NCBI GenBank assembly: GCA_950097015.1
Contig: CATNEN010000037.1
Span: 1 to 64,000, forward strand
DNA: 64,000 nucleotides
Direction of reading: 5' to 3'
Source: Macrostomum hystrix
Lineage: Eukaryota > Platyhelminthes > Macrostomidae
This document shows, piece by piece, positions 42,669-57,600 of the stretch. The position numbers and the translations under genes are program-made. The number at the start of each line of letters is the position of its first letter. The stretch's first letter is position 1. The notes below the pieces were generated by a model that ran no database searches, was not told the origin of the DNA, and was given only the letters and a program-made list of their open reading frames with translations.

Positions 42669-45600
42669 CTGAAATACGAGTTTGATGGGTTTGATGAGTG
42701 CAAAATCAACTGGATGATATGGTCCCAGCCAGAATTAACTGGACCAAGTTATTAGTTACTGGCAAATTCCTCTCAGTCTTTTCTGCAGTTTTAGACGTAG
42801 ATTAAAATCTCTGTTACGAATACCTTAACAATCCAACTCCCTGGTAAGATTTTCCTAATTAGACAAATGAATTAGATGTAGAAGCAGTATACGTATGCCT
42901 TACTTGGTGGGTTCAGCATCCTCTCGGACACAGATGTCGTAAGTTACCGGGTTGACGCAGACGAACCAAATATCGGTGCTGAAGTTTAAGAATTGGAAAG
43001 GAAAGTATATCAATTTTCCTGGCTGCTTCATGATAATCAAGGCGCGACCGCACTTTGATCGTTCGCGACCAATGTAAAGCTTCCCAGGCTAAAGGTAAAA
43101 AGGCACGAACCCTGTGATATCGTCCATAACGGTGCTTCCATCGAGATACTGGCGGGGATTCACGCGCTCAATGATGACCACCTGACCGGTTGCGTTTTGC
43201 AGCGTCCTACAATAAGTAACGACAAATACTTTTATTTGCTGGAGCTTGAGAACATTTGAGCAGGAGCCTGGAGTTAAGCATCTCTAATAGTTCTTCAAAG
43301 CCTCTGGAAAAGTTAAATAAAAAAATAAATTTTCTAACCTTCGAATAGTCTCGATGCTTGGAATGGTAACCTGCGGCTGCTTGTTGGGTCCGGGTATGAC
43401 CAGGATCATGCGGTTCTTATCCTGGATCAGGTTCACAATCACCTCCGTGCTGGAGGAGAGCCGCACAGGCAGGCCATTGTCCTGAGCTATGACACCAAAG
43501 CGGTACTTGATCGTTGAGTCCCGGGTGAAGCTGGCGGCCGTGCGGACCGACCCGTCCATGGCGGACAGCAGGAAGGGCGGGTTCGGCGGTGTTGCTGTGG
43601 TCCACATGTTGGGCGCGTACGAGACTTCCGCATTTCTGCCCAGGTCCGCGTCGGTCGCCTGGTTTTTAATCAGTTTTAGAAACCGTTTTATTGACTAGGA
43701 TAATCAACTAGCATGTGTTTGCATCTCGCACCAAGGTTGCTGAGCTCGATTCCGCGGCGAGGCATATTTATTTGGTGTGCAGCCCCAGAGAGAAGGCTTG
43801 GGGGCTTGTCGTGCAATTTACGCACCTAAGGGCTAACCTCCAAGGCACAGTGAAATATTATTCTGCCTGACAATGAGAACGTCAGATGTACACCCTGTGT
43901 GAGGGTGTTCCTTCTTACAATATCTGTGTGCGAGTGAGCTCAGGAGTCAGCGGAATGGGCGCAGTTGCCTCTCGCTGGCAGCGGGTCTGATGTCACCAAA
44001 TGTTGTACTAGTGCCCACAGCCCTCCTGCACATGATGCTATTATATTATTACCAAGACAATCATCAGTTGACTCACGTTTATATTAATAGCCAGTGTGTT
44101 GGCTGCGGCAAACATATCCACCGCGGCAAAGTACTTATCCTGCGTACTGGTCCGGTTGGGGTATACTGGGTAGTGGAACACTGGCGCATTGTCGTTAGTA
44201 TCGGACACCAGGATCAGCACCTTCACAGTCGGATAGGATGTGTACGCTGCGAGAAGGGATTTTAGTGGATGGTAGGTAAATATATTGCCAAGGAAGCATT
44301 TACTGATTTACTCATGTGTGCAATGATATATTTAATCTGCATCAACACAGATTAGCATGTTGGTTTCAACAAATATCATAGGAGTTTATGAGTTGCATTA
44401 GATTTTGAATTGGGCTAGTGAATCATCAGGAAGTGCAAATATACTATTACTGAGTCCATGGTTACAGGAGATACTGGCTCCCGTTGTGTGTACAAAGATT
44501 AGTCAGTTAATGGATGCAGTACGTGTCGATAAAAAGTACAAATTCAATTATAACAGTGACAAAACGTACACACATTCTTAGTCGGTTATTGATATCTTAG
44601 CAGTTTGATATGATATTAAGTTCTTGTCGAATTTCATTGAATCCACATTTAATGAGAATGTAATACAGAATTGTCAATGGCCAGTTTCATTGACAGCAAT
44701 TATTTCAAAGGGATTAATTTTTATTCCAAAATGAGTCAACATATTCACTCAGTCAGAGTACTCAGCAGTTCGCTTACCTGAGCCTAGCAGGAGGTGTAAA
44801 TGGGAGGCTTGTTAATTAGCCATTGCAAAATAGGACTTAATATAGATTCGATGTACAGAATCATAAATAAATAATTAGGTAAGAAAGTGAAATTTAAGGA
44901 CTCAACTTCGTGCACAAAATTACTTTTTTCGCGATTAAGCTTACCGGATGCTGCAGCAAGGAAAATGGAGAGGGGTGGGTCATATTAATGGAGCTCTGAG
45001 CAGCACTGATGCGAGATGATTATTTTAATCAACAAAAACTGTTTTGAAACACGCAACTTTCGCACAAAAGCGCAAGCAAACTCGGTACGTATCGGCATTT
45101 TCGTATGCGAACTGATTATTGTAAGAGAAGCATGCAGATTTGCCTGGTTAGGCTACATAAGTTTCGCGCTTCAGACCGCAATGGGTGCTCTAATGCTTGA
45201 AGTGACAAATGAGACAATGCAATTTGGTGTCGAGCTTACTCTGCCGTTTGCTGCGCGATAGAAGTGGCTCCATGGCATCGCTTGTATCTCTGCGTTTTCT
45301 CCCTGTCACTGAGATAGAATGAGTGACAGAGATTCTCAGGTCGAATCTGCCAATCGCCTCTCTATCCACCACCTTCTTGGTCACCATCTGACAGTCTTTG
45401 TTGCCATTGTAGCCAACTATGTCAAAATAGCCAGCCTCGTTACCGCTGGCGAAGTTGCAGCCGACTGTTTTGTCCGTGTCCTGATAGATGACATCCAGGA
45501 TGAGCACACTGGTACCGATCACGGCATTTTCGGGGAGCTCAACTCTAGAATGAGAGTCGAGAAGTTTTCGTGGAGCATTAATTAAAATTATTATTCTTAG

Positions 45601-48600
45601 ACTCATTAAAATGCAACCAATTTGTGAATTTCTTACGTGTACTCCGGCTGCACAAATCCCAACGTTCTTGTGCCGGTGTTGACAGTCTTGTCCACATTGA
45701 CCTGGATGGTGGCAGTATCGTTCAGTGATGGGGCGCCACTGTCGGTGGCATAGACTGTGAAGATGTAGTTGTTCGGGTTTGCCGGGTTGTTAACGAGCAT
45801 CTGGGACAGAGTAACCAAGCCTGTGTTCAGGTTGACGTAGAAATAGGCATTGGCTGCGGCGTTTGTCGGATCGATGAAGTAAGTCACTCGGGAGTTGTTG
45901 GTATTCGGCTGCAGAGCTGCGTCGGCGTCGGTGGCTCTCAGCTGCGCAATCAAGGTGCCCAGTTTGGATAGGTCGCTCACTGTGATGTTCGCGAGCTTGG
46001 TTGACATGACCGGACTAAACTGATTGCGGAGGACGGTGATGTATACTGTTGTGGCACTGGACTTTGGCGAAGAGGAACCGTCGGTGACGTCAATACCTAT
46101 GCTATAGACAGTGGGACTCGGCCTAGATAAAACGCTCCAGAGAGGTGACGCAACGGACAGGGCCGCGCTCCGACTGCTCAGGAGGAATAATGAGGTGACT
46201 CCCGGGCTCGATCGAGCAAGATTGAAGGTGTACGACAGGGTGCCGCTCGGTATCTGTAATGGGAATGATCAGATTGCATTCACAAAGCGAACGCATAAAA
46301 ATTATTAGCAAAAGCAGAAAGTCTAATCCAAAATGACACTTAAAAGCTAGCACAAGAGTGAAAATTAGCAGCATCTCGTTCCTCAATGCTTTTACTGCAT
46401 CTCCTAATTAAAAACTACATTCTGTACTCAATTCAGAAAAAACATGATTTATATGAATCAAGCACGTCAATGACCGCCACTTATCTATTTCGTTTGCTTG
46501 CAAAGCTTTTATCTCAAGCAACTTTATCTGAACACAGCAAGCGCAGACGCATGCTTACGTTAGGTGGGTCGCCGTCGGAGGCAGAGATTGTTCCAATCAC
46601 AGTGCTGAGAGCTGTGTACTCAGAAATTGTGAAGTTGTAAGTCGCTGAGCTAAACACCGGCGCGCTGGGGTTTCGGATCACATTAACAATCACCTCGGTA
46701 CGTGCTGTGCCAGGCGGGTCTCGGTTGTCAGATGCGACAATAGCCAACTGCAGACGAATATTGAAAAACGAATGAATTTTTTTGTTTGAGGTAAGGTCAA
46801 GAGCATTGTCAACATGGCTCCAAGCTCATTGACTAGGAGGAAAAAATAAAAAATGTAAACTATTCGTTGAGATTATTAAGCTAGAACGTGTTCGTAACAC
46901 CTCCTTTCTGATTACTAAAATGAAAAATGTTTCCTTACATTGTACAACACTTCTGTGCCGAAACCAGGGGAGTATTTGACGAATATGTCACCAGTGTTGG
47001 CATTGACATCGAAGTAGTACACCGCTGGCACTCCGACGGCGCTATAAGTCACGTTATCTCCCAGATCTGGATCGACGGCGACAACTCTCGTGAATACCGC
47101 GCCAATGGAGATGCTTTCGTTGATGGTGACAGTGATGGTGCTGTTCAAGAACCGGGGCTTGTTCAAGTTGCGCGCCACGTTCACCACGACGAGACCTGTG
47201 ACACTCCGTGGCAGATTGCCTTGATCAGACACTCGGATCGATATCTAAAATTTAAATCATTAATTAAATTTCCTAGCTAAAAACCACCCTCTCACTGTAC
47301 TCGATGCGGTAGGAAATTTCAGACAGGAAAACAATAAGGGATACAGAAATCCCTTCCCTGTCTCCTTACGTTGTACTGAGTCAGTAATCGGCCGTCAAGT
47401 GACAGGGTCTTGGACACAGATAAAGCGCCAGTCAGCGGATTCACGTAGAACCAGCTGCTAACGTCAGTTGGCAGCGATGCCACGTCAACGATAGTATAGG
47501 TTAGCTGACCACTGGGTCCAGGATCCGGGTCCGAGGCGTTGATCTGCAGAACTGTGACACCTAGCGACTGCGTTTCAGAAATTCTGACAGCGAAAGGTGG
47601 CGAGCCAATGAAGCTGGGGCTGTTGCGGTTGCGCACAACCGTGACGTAAACTAGGGCGGTCGCCTTCTTGATTGGGTCTCCTTCATCGTAGGCCACAACC
47701 CGGATCTAGGCGGTGAGTTCAAGTGTTTGATAGTCTATGGTTTTTAGTTCAGTCGGCAAACAAGCAAATAATGCAGACTTACAGTGTACAATATTCCGCT
47801 GTCAATGGTGAAACTCTGGCTGAGACTGATTCTTCCGGTGTACTCGCCGATGGTGAACAGCGATGTTGACAGACCGTCGCCGACGATAAGGAAGCGAATC
47901 CGACCCTGGGTTCATTTGGGACAGTTCGAAATCTTAGCGTCGATCAATAGAAGATTCTGTGAGAAAAAAATCAAATGGACTACTTACAGTAGCGTCTGGG
48001 TCTGTAGCGGTCAGATTTGCCACGCTCAAACCCACTGCCAGGTCTTCGTTGTAAGTGACGCGAACCTCGGACTGATTGAATCGTGTCGCATTAATGTCCT
48101 GAGTCACGGAGATGATGACCGTGGCATTGCCCACCCTTGGTGGATCGCCGAGGTCGGACGCAATGGCTGTCAGCTGTGCAGTGAGACGTTTAGTAAATAA
48201 TAAATATTGAATTTTTTCATCGAAGCATTCTTGACGAAAGTAAATATCTAACAATACTCGTACAGGTTGGAGACCTGCCGTATGTAAACTCAAATCTATC
48301 TCTCTGATATCAACAAAGGAAGCAGGTCTGAGCTATTAACAGTAGAACTACCAAGGCGGAATCCCCCCTGACAATTTTTGTGCTGCACCCGAACGGAGCA
48401 ACGCAAGCACACGAAACTCAAGAACATGAGCCAAACCAAAATATTAGGCGCAGATCAACCAAAGGACACCATCGCCTAGTCTGTCAACCAATCAGTCACC
48501 ACGCAACGCTGTCAGCATTCGAGCACAGCCATAGAATTTAGAGGGGGCGGGGAATTCCCTCTTGGTATAAAAACGGGCGGCAAAATGGCTTGGTTGTCCT

Positions 48601-51600
48601 ATTGTCAAGGATCCAAGATTTGGAACTATGTGCTCTAGACACATCTGTGTAAACTATAAGGTGCACCTGAATTAAAGATATTTAGCATTTTAATGTGCGT
48701 GTATTTGTGATTCGGGTAAATAGTAAAGAAATGAAAAGTCAGTGCTAGGCCAAATAACTCCCCCATGGTAAAGCACGAATGGCCGGCTAAAGTAAATAGT
48801 GTTAATACTACTGTTAGTATCTCGTATTTGTACGTGTATTGTAAAATTTAAAACTGATGAAAAATTCTAAACTCAAAGTTTACTCAAAGCTAGAGAGATG
48901 GTGGTAGATTGACTATAAGTTTATATATTGATTAGAAATGAATCAATTCGTTTTTTTCATTTGGTGCAGGGGAATTGTGCAGATAAAAATTCTTTATTCG
49001 GCGTGCGATATTTCTTTACAAAAGTTAATGAAATCTAAAAATAAAAGTTTGAAGCCTAATGTACTTGAATTTCGAGTCTCTGAAAATAGTGAGGCGAGGA
49101 TTTGTTTCGTTTCAACTCTCGATTACTCTGAAACAAAAATTATAGTGAAGATTCATTCCATTTTTCAAACCCAACTCACCCGGACTTCAGTCAGGCCAGA
49201 GCTCAGCAGTGTGTCCTTCAGCGACACGACGCCAGTTGAATAGGCCACCTGGAAGTAGCGCAGATCCTTGTCCGCTCCCAGCAGGCCATAGACAATGGTG
49301 CTGAATGGTGTGCCCTGAAATATTGTTTCCGCGCAGTAAGAGTACAGTGACATGAGCAACAGTCTCCGCAAAGCTCACCAAACGGTCATATAAATTTAAA
49401 AGTTAGGATACTAACGGGTGCGTCGTTATCCGTAGCATTGAGATGCAAGATCGACATGCCGATAGGGAATGATTCTGACACGTTGACGCGATAAATTGGT
49501 GACCGAAAGCTGGGCGTGTGTTTGTTCGTGTTGACAGTGATGGCAACGACTATTGAGGTGGACTGACGCCTCGGCAGGTAGCTATCTGAAGCTACGACTT
49601 GAAGCTGAAATTTTTATCACAATAATGCACTCATTTAATAGTTGGAAAGGTCATTCGGAAAATACGCTCGTAGCTACTCGTAGCAATATTTAAAAGAAGC
49701 AAGTCAGCGCTTAGGGCGCACCACATAAGTTTCCTGCGTCAGCTTCGCCGCGGTTGTGATTACTCCGGTGCTGGGGTTGATGTAGAACTCAGTCGAGTTT
49801 CCTATTGAGTAGGTCACAATGCTGCGAGGATTGTTCTGAAATATATTTATCAGTTCGTAATTTTAATATTGTCTTGAAGTAAATAACCTTTTGAATTAAG
49901 CTCGAATGAAGTGCTTACCGGCAGATCGCTGTCATTGGCCATCACGCGCACCAGGAATGTGCCGATGGGATCGTACTGATTAACACTTGCTGAATAAATT
50001 CCACCAACTTTACCATAGAACTCTGGCGCATTAATATTGCGGTTCACATTCACGGTGATTGTCGCCGTAGTTGGCATGTGCGACGCGCCAGCTTCTACTG
50101 CCACGATTTGAAGTTTATAAACGAAGGTGTCGCTGGTGTCTGACGCGAGGCTCTTGGCGATTCTGATCGCACCGATGCCGCCAGAAATTTGTAGAGCAAA
50201 GTACTCTGTTGCAGTCTCAATGCCAGTCAGCTGCAGCGAGATAGCGCCAGCATTGTCCACGTCAGTCACATTTATGTTGTTGTAGATGATGAAGTTAACC
50301 GCCGTGGTCTCATCCACGCTGACATTGACAGGCAAAGTGTGAAACACCGGGTAGTAGAGATTTCTGCTTATGAAGATGCTTACAATGGCTGTGTCTGATT
50401 TGCTTGAGTCTGTCACTTGTACTGCGAACTGTGAACAGAGAGAAATCGATAAGAAGTTTAGTTAAATCATTCAATCTAGCTCGTATGTAAATCTAAATAT
50501 TAATAATAATTTAGCCATTAGATTTCAGTCTCACCGTATAGTTCTGGACCGTGTTGTTCTGTCTCAGTGACGACCGCACAGTGAGGGCGCCAGTTACAGA
50601 GTTGATAAAGAACAAAGCCTGTACTTCGGCGCTTACACTAGACGCGAAGGAATAGGTAAGCACATCGCTAGCAACCCTGTCTGTAGCGTTTAGCTGCACT
50701 ACGAAGGCTCCAGGTGTGGCGAACTCGTTGATCGAGCCGGTGAAAACACGCTGGGAGAACACCGGGGCGTAGGGGTTCAAGTCCACAATGATGCTGATGG
50801 TCAGCCTACCGATTGCCCTTGGCGAGATTGGGTCATAGGCTTCAACTAGCAACTAGAAAATTTTGAATGTGTTGTCGGTTGAATTTAACTTCAGAAAGAC
50901 ACCAGGAAGATTCGGAAAAAAATCCTATCTGATCTGTATTTTACCGTGTATGTTGTGATCTTTAAGTTGTCCACTAGAAGCGACTTGGCCAGGTAGACTT
51001 CCCCTGTAGAGTTGATTTGGAACAGCATGTTGGCCGGATAGATGCCGGTTGTCGTGTACACCATCGGTTGCTAGGATAAATTTGAAACCACGTTTCAGAT
51101 AAGAAAAGCCGTTGTAAAAATAGCTTATAAAACGGTCTATTTTTTACTTACAGATCGATTCACACGATCGGCTACAACTCTTAGTTAGAGTGACCATTGG
51201 CAGCTGGTCGACTGGGATACGAAGTTCGAACGTTGTTCCATTGGTCGGTTGCAAAAAGAAGGGCAGAGTGGCATCCTTGCTGGCTGTGATTCGCACCAAT
51301 GCCACATCTGTCTTCTCCTGGATACGGTTGTCGCTAACCGTTACATTAAATTCGTATGTCTGATTTTCGAATCTTGGAATAGTATCGGCAACACGTATCT
51401 GCCCTGTGGTTCGAACCACATAAAAGTACTTAAGTGCATCTGCACCGCCATTGCTAATGGAATAAGTAAGTGAGTCGTTGTCCGCGTCAGTAGCCAACAC
51501 AGTGACTACAAGAGCGTTCACTGCGACCCCATCGTACACTGTTGCAGTGTATGTCTTTGGACTGAACACGGGCGCATGTTGGTTTCGCAGGATCGTGATC

Positions 51601-54600
51601 CTCAGGAGTGCCAACGAGGATAGCTCAGTGCCGACAGTGACACTAATTCGACTGTACGCCACAACTCTCACGTCGATATCCGAGAAGGTGCTTCCGGAGA
51701 GCGTCTGACGTAGTGTAAGAACACCTGTAACATTGTCTACCTGGAATAATCGAATCACCAGGCTGTCACCTTCCAAACGGTACCTGATCTCCTCTGGAAG
51801 CACTTCTGCTGTGGCATTGAGATCGTGAATCAGGCCTCCAACCAGAAGATTTTCAGATATGGTGACGTTAATAAGGCTGTCGGCAAACAATGGCCTGCTG
51901 AGGTTGCGCGTGACAACAATCGTTAGGTTTGAAAATCCCTGGCCACCACGAGAGTCTGTGCCAATCAATGAGAACTGGAACAAGCTCTTTGTCGTGTCCT
52001 GCAGCCTAGACTTCACTAAGAGCCTAGCGTTCTCCGGTTGGATGTAAAAGTAGTCGAAATCGCTGAGCACAGTGCTGCTGAGTGAGTATGTTATTGTCTG
52101 AGGGGTTGGTAAATGGTTTTAAAAGAACAATGCGATTTATGGCTGTAGGCTCTTAGTACGGATAACAATTGCTTGAGAAAACTAATTTTATTGGCTTTAC
52201 CTCATTGTCAGCGTCGGTCGCTTTGATGATAGCACCAGCTGGAGTGGCAACATTCAGTACTGTACCTAGTGGCACACCTTCGAGAACGTTTACAACATAG
52301 GATGGGTGCTCGAATATTGGTTTGTTGGCATCTCTGGTTACATTAAACACAATTGTGATCTGAGTTGCTGAAGCTCGGTAGAGGCTATCGTAGGCTTCTA
52401 GGATCAACTGTAACATGGTGAAAGACAATTGCAATTACAATTATTTCTCGTTGCGCTTCCGCTATGCAGCTGGAAAAGTTTTTTCGAAATACTAAAGTAG
52501 TTCGGTACTTACGGTGTAGCTTGGCGTGTTTTGGGTGTCAGACAGAAGTGACCTGGTTAGTCTGACAATACTGAGCGTCGGATCGTATGTGAAGAACAAG
52601 GTAACAGGATAGTTGCCGATGATTGAATAACTCATTGATCCCTGAAGGTGCAAAAGTTTTAATGAAACTGATTCGTGCTTAATTATTTACCTTCTGCACA
52701 AACAAGGAATCTTACCAGAATATCCGAATCATTAGCAAATAGAGGATAGATGGCAGGAAAGTTTAGAGTTGAACCAACAGAAATTGTCTCTGAGATCGTG
52801 ATGTAAATTGGGCCGCTGTTCGGCTTGCTCCATGTGGGTTTGGCGTCAACTTGCTGAACAATGAATGCAGATATGGTCGTTGTCTTCGGAGACGGAAGAG
52901 TATTGTCACTAGCAACGATGGTGCACTGAAAGGATCAGAGATGAGGTAACACATTTACGTATATTAAACTTACTTACTTGCTGTCGAATATGTAATCTTG
53001 ATTGGGCTGCTTATGGCTTACATTGAAGTAGTAGTCCACCAGTAAGCTGCCATTAAGAACCTCTTTTAAGATAATGTCGCCATTCTCAGAATTCACATAG
53101 AAGTAGGTCTGGCAGTCGCTAGAACTCGACAGCTGGTAGCTGACGCGGGGCTGAATAGTAGAGAGAAAAAAATAGTTTGAGGGCAAGTAGTTTTATTGCA
53201 TTTGGTCAAATCGATCAAATAAAACATACTGAGTCGGCATCTGTTGCCGAGACATTTCCAACTCGCGAGCCCAGCTGCAGGGACGGTCGCACACGGAACA
53301 GGTAGAAAGTGGACGAGAATACGGGGGCGTTCTCGTTTCGCCGAACGACTATATTAATGACGACCGAAGCTCTTCTTGATGGACTCGTTGCGTAAAATAT
53401 GCTCAGCGTCAACTGCAGTAGAAATTATAAAGATTTATTTTTAATAAATCTTTATTTCGGGATGCAATCGTGTAAAAAAATATTCAGAGAACATGATAAA
53501 AAATTACATTGTAGTTCATTGTCAGTTCCTCTTTTAGATTTCGATTGACAATTATTGCTCCACTGGCGTTGGTGGCAAAAAAGTACGGAGCTGAGCCCAT
53601 TCCAGTAGCTTCATATGTTATACCCGACGGTGTATTGTTAAACCGAATCTGGTAGATGAAGCTGCCGACAGCTTGATTCTCCGAGATGTTCACAAAGAAA
53701 TTTTGGGTCAGGTCCAACACGGGCCTTGGCTGCTTGGTTATGGCAATATAAACAACCGTTGAGGCAGTCTGAGGACTTGGCCCTGAGTCGGTGGCAAGTA
53801 CTGTGAACTGAAAAGTATAAATAATTTGTTAAAATTCTCTGCTAAAAGCTACATTGATATGAAGTGAGGCACACAATGCATACGTTAAAGTAGTCCTGCG
53901 TTATTCCGTCCATGGATCTTTCCAGGTATAACATGCCAGTGACCTCATTTATGTAGAAGTATGACAATGCTGCATTGCCTGAATCATTGCGGATGAAGTG
54001 TCTGAGTACCTCCAGCTTTCCAAGGCTAACATCTCGATCTATGGCCTGCACGGGGCCAAGTGTTGTTCCAATGCTGGACAACTCTAGTATAGCGAACTGG
54101 TAGAGGCTCTGGTTGAACTGTGGCGCAAACAGATTGCGGTTCACGTTCACAGTCAGAGCCAGTTGGGCCACGTTTTGCGGGTGCAGCACTTCGTAGCAAG
54201 AAATATTGACCTGTCAATTGAAGTAATGCAATTTCCTTAAGCCTTTTACCTTGGCTTAAACAAACAAATACCAAATTCTCACAATATTACCTGATACATG
54301 GTTGAGCTTAGCGTGTCCAGCAGTAGCGAGCTGGCTATTGTTACATCTCCAGTAGAAGAATTGATGCCGAAGAAGTAATTGTTGGCATTCGTTATTTTGA
54401 ATACAAAACTCGACTGAAATTGACAATATACGAGCCGTATAATGGAATAGATAATAATAATGATAATAATTGCAGGAGGGCTGGGGGTAATGGCACATAA
54501 TTTAGTGACACTAGACCCGCAGCCAGCGATGAGGCAATTCTTCTCATTTCGCTGACTCCTGAAAACACTTATGCTCCAATGCTCCAACTGGCAGTGTACA

Positions 54601-57600
54601 CTCACTGTGCCTTGGAGGTTGGCCCTCAAGGGCGTAAATTGCATTACAAGCCCCCAAGCCTTCTCTCCACGACTGCGCCCTAAATTAATGTGGCCTCGCC
54701 GTGGAATCGAACTTTGGGACGTTGGTGCGAGAGGCAAACGCCTCTATATTGGTATACATAAATCAGAAGGTAAAAAATGGCATACAGTTTATCTAAAAAT
54801 GAGAAAATTATGCTTACAGTAGAGTTGATATCGAAGGGCACTGCTTTGAAAATAACAGCGCCAACTGCCGCAGTATAGTTGATGCTGACTGAGACTGCAG
54901 TTGTGTTAAACACTACCATAAACGCATCTCTTGGCACCAGCACGTTCAGACGTACTGTCGATGTTTTCGGATTCAGCCCAGAATCAGTGGCAGAAATAAG
55001 CAGCGTGAACAGTGCTTGGGCAGTTTTCATTAGCGAAGTTTTCAAGTAGACGGAACCGGTTTTGGCGTTGATGAAGAAATATTCGTCGTTTGTAGAGTTT
55101 GGCTGCAGGGTATAGGTGATGATGCTACCCGCGTCCCTATCGGCTGCGGTCATGTTGTAAATGTTTGTACCGATTTCAGTTGCCTCTCTCACTGTCACGT
55201 TAAACTCAGAAAACAGGAATGTGGGTGGAAACTCGTTTCTATGCACCGAAATGGTCACTGTTGCCGTGTTGGTCTCAGCCAAGTCAGCGAGGCTGTAAGC
55301 CTGCACTCGGAGCTGTAGAATCAATGAAAATTTATTGCATAAACACGCGATGGCTATTCAACAACAGAAAAGAACTTTAGGACACAAGAAAGTAACTTGA
55401 AATCCTTACAATCATCTTCGTGACTGTTTCGGCTGTCAGAGCTGCCTTCACAGTGATTGAGCCGGTGACATTGTTAACTTGGAAATAGTCTGTAGCTAGA
55501 CCATCACCGAGTGCCACGTAGCGAATTAGTTCCTGTGAGTTGAAATTGGCAGAGTTAATACTGATTTGTTATAATAATACAATTTATTAGGCAAATGATT
55601 AGCCCCAAGTAGGCCAGACGTGGAGGCGATGGAGCACAGCCGCAGCTTATCGGGATTTCTAATCCCCTACCTTCAAGTCATCACTTAATAAATCTGGGAA
55701 AGAAAAATACTAATGGAATTCATTGAGCGCTTGAGTTTTATCAATTACCGGTGATTTTTGGCTCGTCGCATTGACAGTAAGCACGGATGTATTCACAGGC
55801 GCATTTTCGGATACGTTGATGGAGTATTGCGGTGTAACAATACCGAATAGTGGCGTAACAGATTCGTTGCGAAGTACAACAATGGATACAATTGTCGACA
55901 TTTCCCTTCTTGGGACGCCAGAATCCGTAGCCACAATGTTTAGCTGTAAAGCCAATTTTTATTGATATTTAATAAGCTCGATTAGCTTTAATTTTGGATA
56001 AAAGTTAAATTCATTAAGTCAGTTACCGAGAATGATGAAATGGCAGTTAGCTGTAGAGACTCTTTGAGCACAATCTGTCCGGTGTACGGTTGCACAAAGA
56101 AGAACTGGTTATCCGTCACTGATCCATTAAGGCTGTAAGTCACCGTGTCCTGAAAGAATATAGGTTTTGGTTCAGTAAAGCATTGGCTTCTGTAATGCCT
56201 ACCAATTAATACCAAACTTATGATTGCAAACTTACATTGTCTATGGTGTCAACCGCACTGACTGTGAGAACACTGGTTCCAATAATCCACTTGGGCCCGA
56301 TGGTACGGGAGTACGGCGCTGATACGAAATTCGGAGAACCCACATTTCGCCTGACATTGATGGTCACATTAGCCGTAGCCTTGTCTTTTGGATAGGAGCT
56401 GTCATATCCAGTTAGTGAGATCTGAAAATGCGAGACCATTTTACGTTTAACTATGGTGGAGGAGAACACTGTTTGAGAACTTACAAAGCTATTATATAAA
56501 AAAACTACCTGATATTGGTCGAGTACGTCCTTTCGAAGGTAGTTAAGCACGTACACTTCCAGTTCAACTGAGATGCTTGTCGAACTGACGTTGCGCAGGC
56601 CAAAGAAGACACCGGCTCCCGAGCTGACAGCTTGCAGTGAGTATAAAAATTCGCCCTGAAATCACACGTACAAAATATAAGTAATTCTAGAATCCAACTA
56701 TTAATTCTGATGAAATTTTTATACTCTGAAAATACACTCACAATTCTGTCCCGGTCAGTGAGGTTCAGTCTAGCTACTGCCGTACCCACGGGTGTTGTAT
56801 CGGTAATGTTGCTTGTCAGCATTGACGGAGAGAGCTCAGACGGCCAGGCAGATGACGCGAATGTAAGCGTCACATTCAGCGCATAGGGCCTTGAAATGCT
56901 GATTCCAGCAGGCCAGTTCTCATTTAAGGAGACGGAAAAGTTGATAGAATTTCCTCCTGGCCAAGTGTCTAACGGCTTGATCACGTAAAAATCGGTGCAT
57001 GTTGCTGGGTCTAGGTAGATGTAATTCTTGATAGTAGCAGTGGCATCGCCTCCCGGAACTGACACGAGGTCGCAGAAGTATGGCGGTCGGAACGGGGGCT
57101 TCGTAGTGTCGACTATAGATACTGAAATCGGCAAACGACTGCCAATACTCAGCACTGCGGAGACACTGATGGAGATTGTGGCGGGGCTGTAGGAAGCGGA
57201 GTCATTGTTTCGCAGAATTCGCAAGGAAAACACTGAAGTTAGAGCCGGAGATTCTGCTACGTCGCAATTGAATGTGAAAGCAATCGAAAAGTTTGCCCAG
57301 CCCTCTAGACTGCGGTCTTCAGTCAATGATCGGGCAACTTGGACGTCAAAAGACTGATAAGGACAACCGGAGCCGGTGCCGCAATCAAGGCTTGGTCGCT
57401 TAGTAATCTTGAAAAAGCTTACTGCCAGGGTACTGCCCACAATGCTTGCTGAGTAACTTGACATGAGAGAGTTGCGTACTGCATCACTAGTCCCGTTTAG
57501 TTGGTCATTGTAGATTGTGACCGAGAATGCAGTTGTGTTCACCGGAACAGTCTCCCAGAGGCCGTCTAGTGGATTGGTTGGGCTAGAAAGCAGCTGGGCA

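Noticed and set aside
43089-43106. An 18-nt intron in the cadherin (GTGCCTTTTTACCTTTAG)
   Set aside because: It keeps the frame, but a normal 132-nt intron (42979-43110) with a good pyrimidine tract (ending AAACTTCAG) also does. That choice joins ...MDDITG to TDIWFVCVNP, a better family-like sequence.
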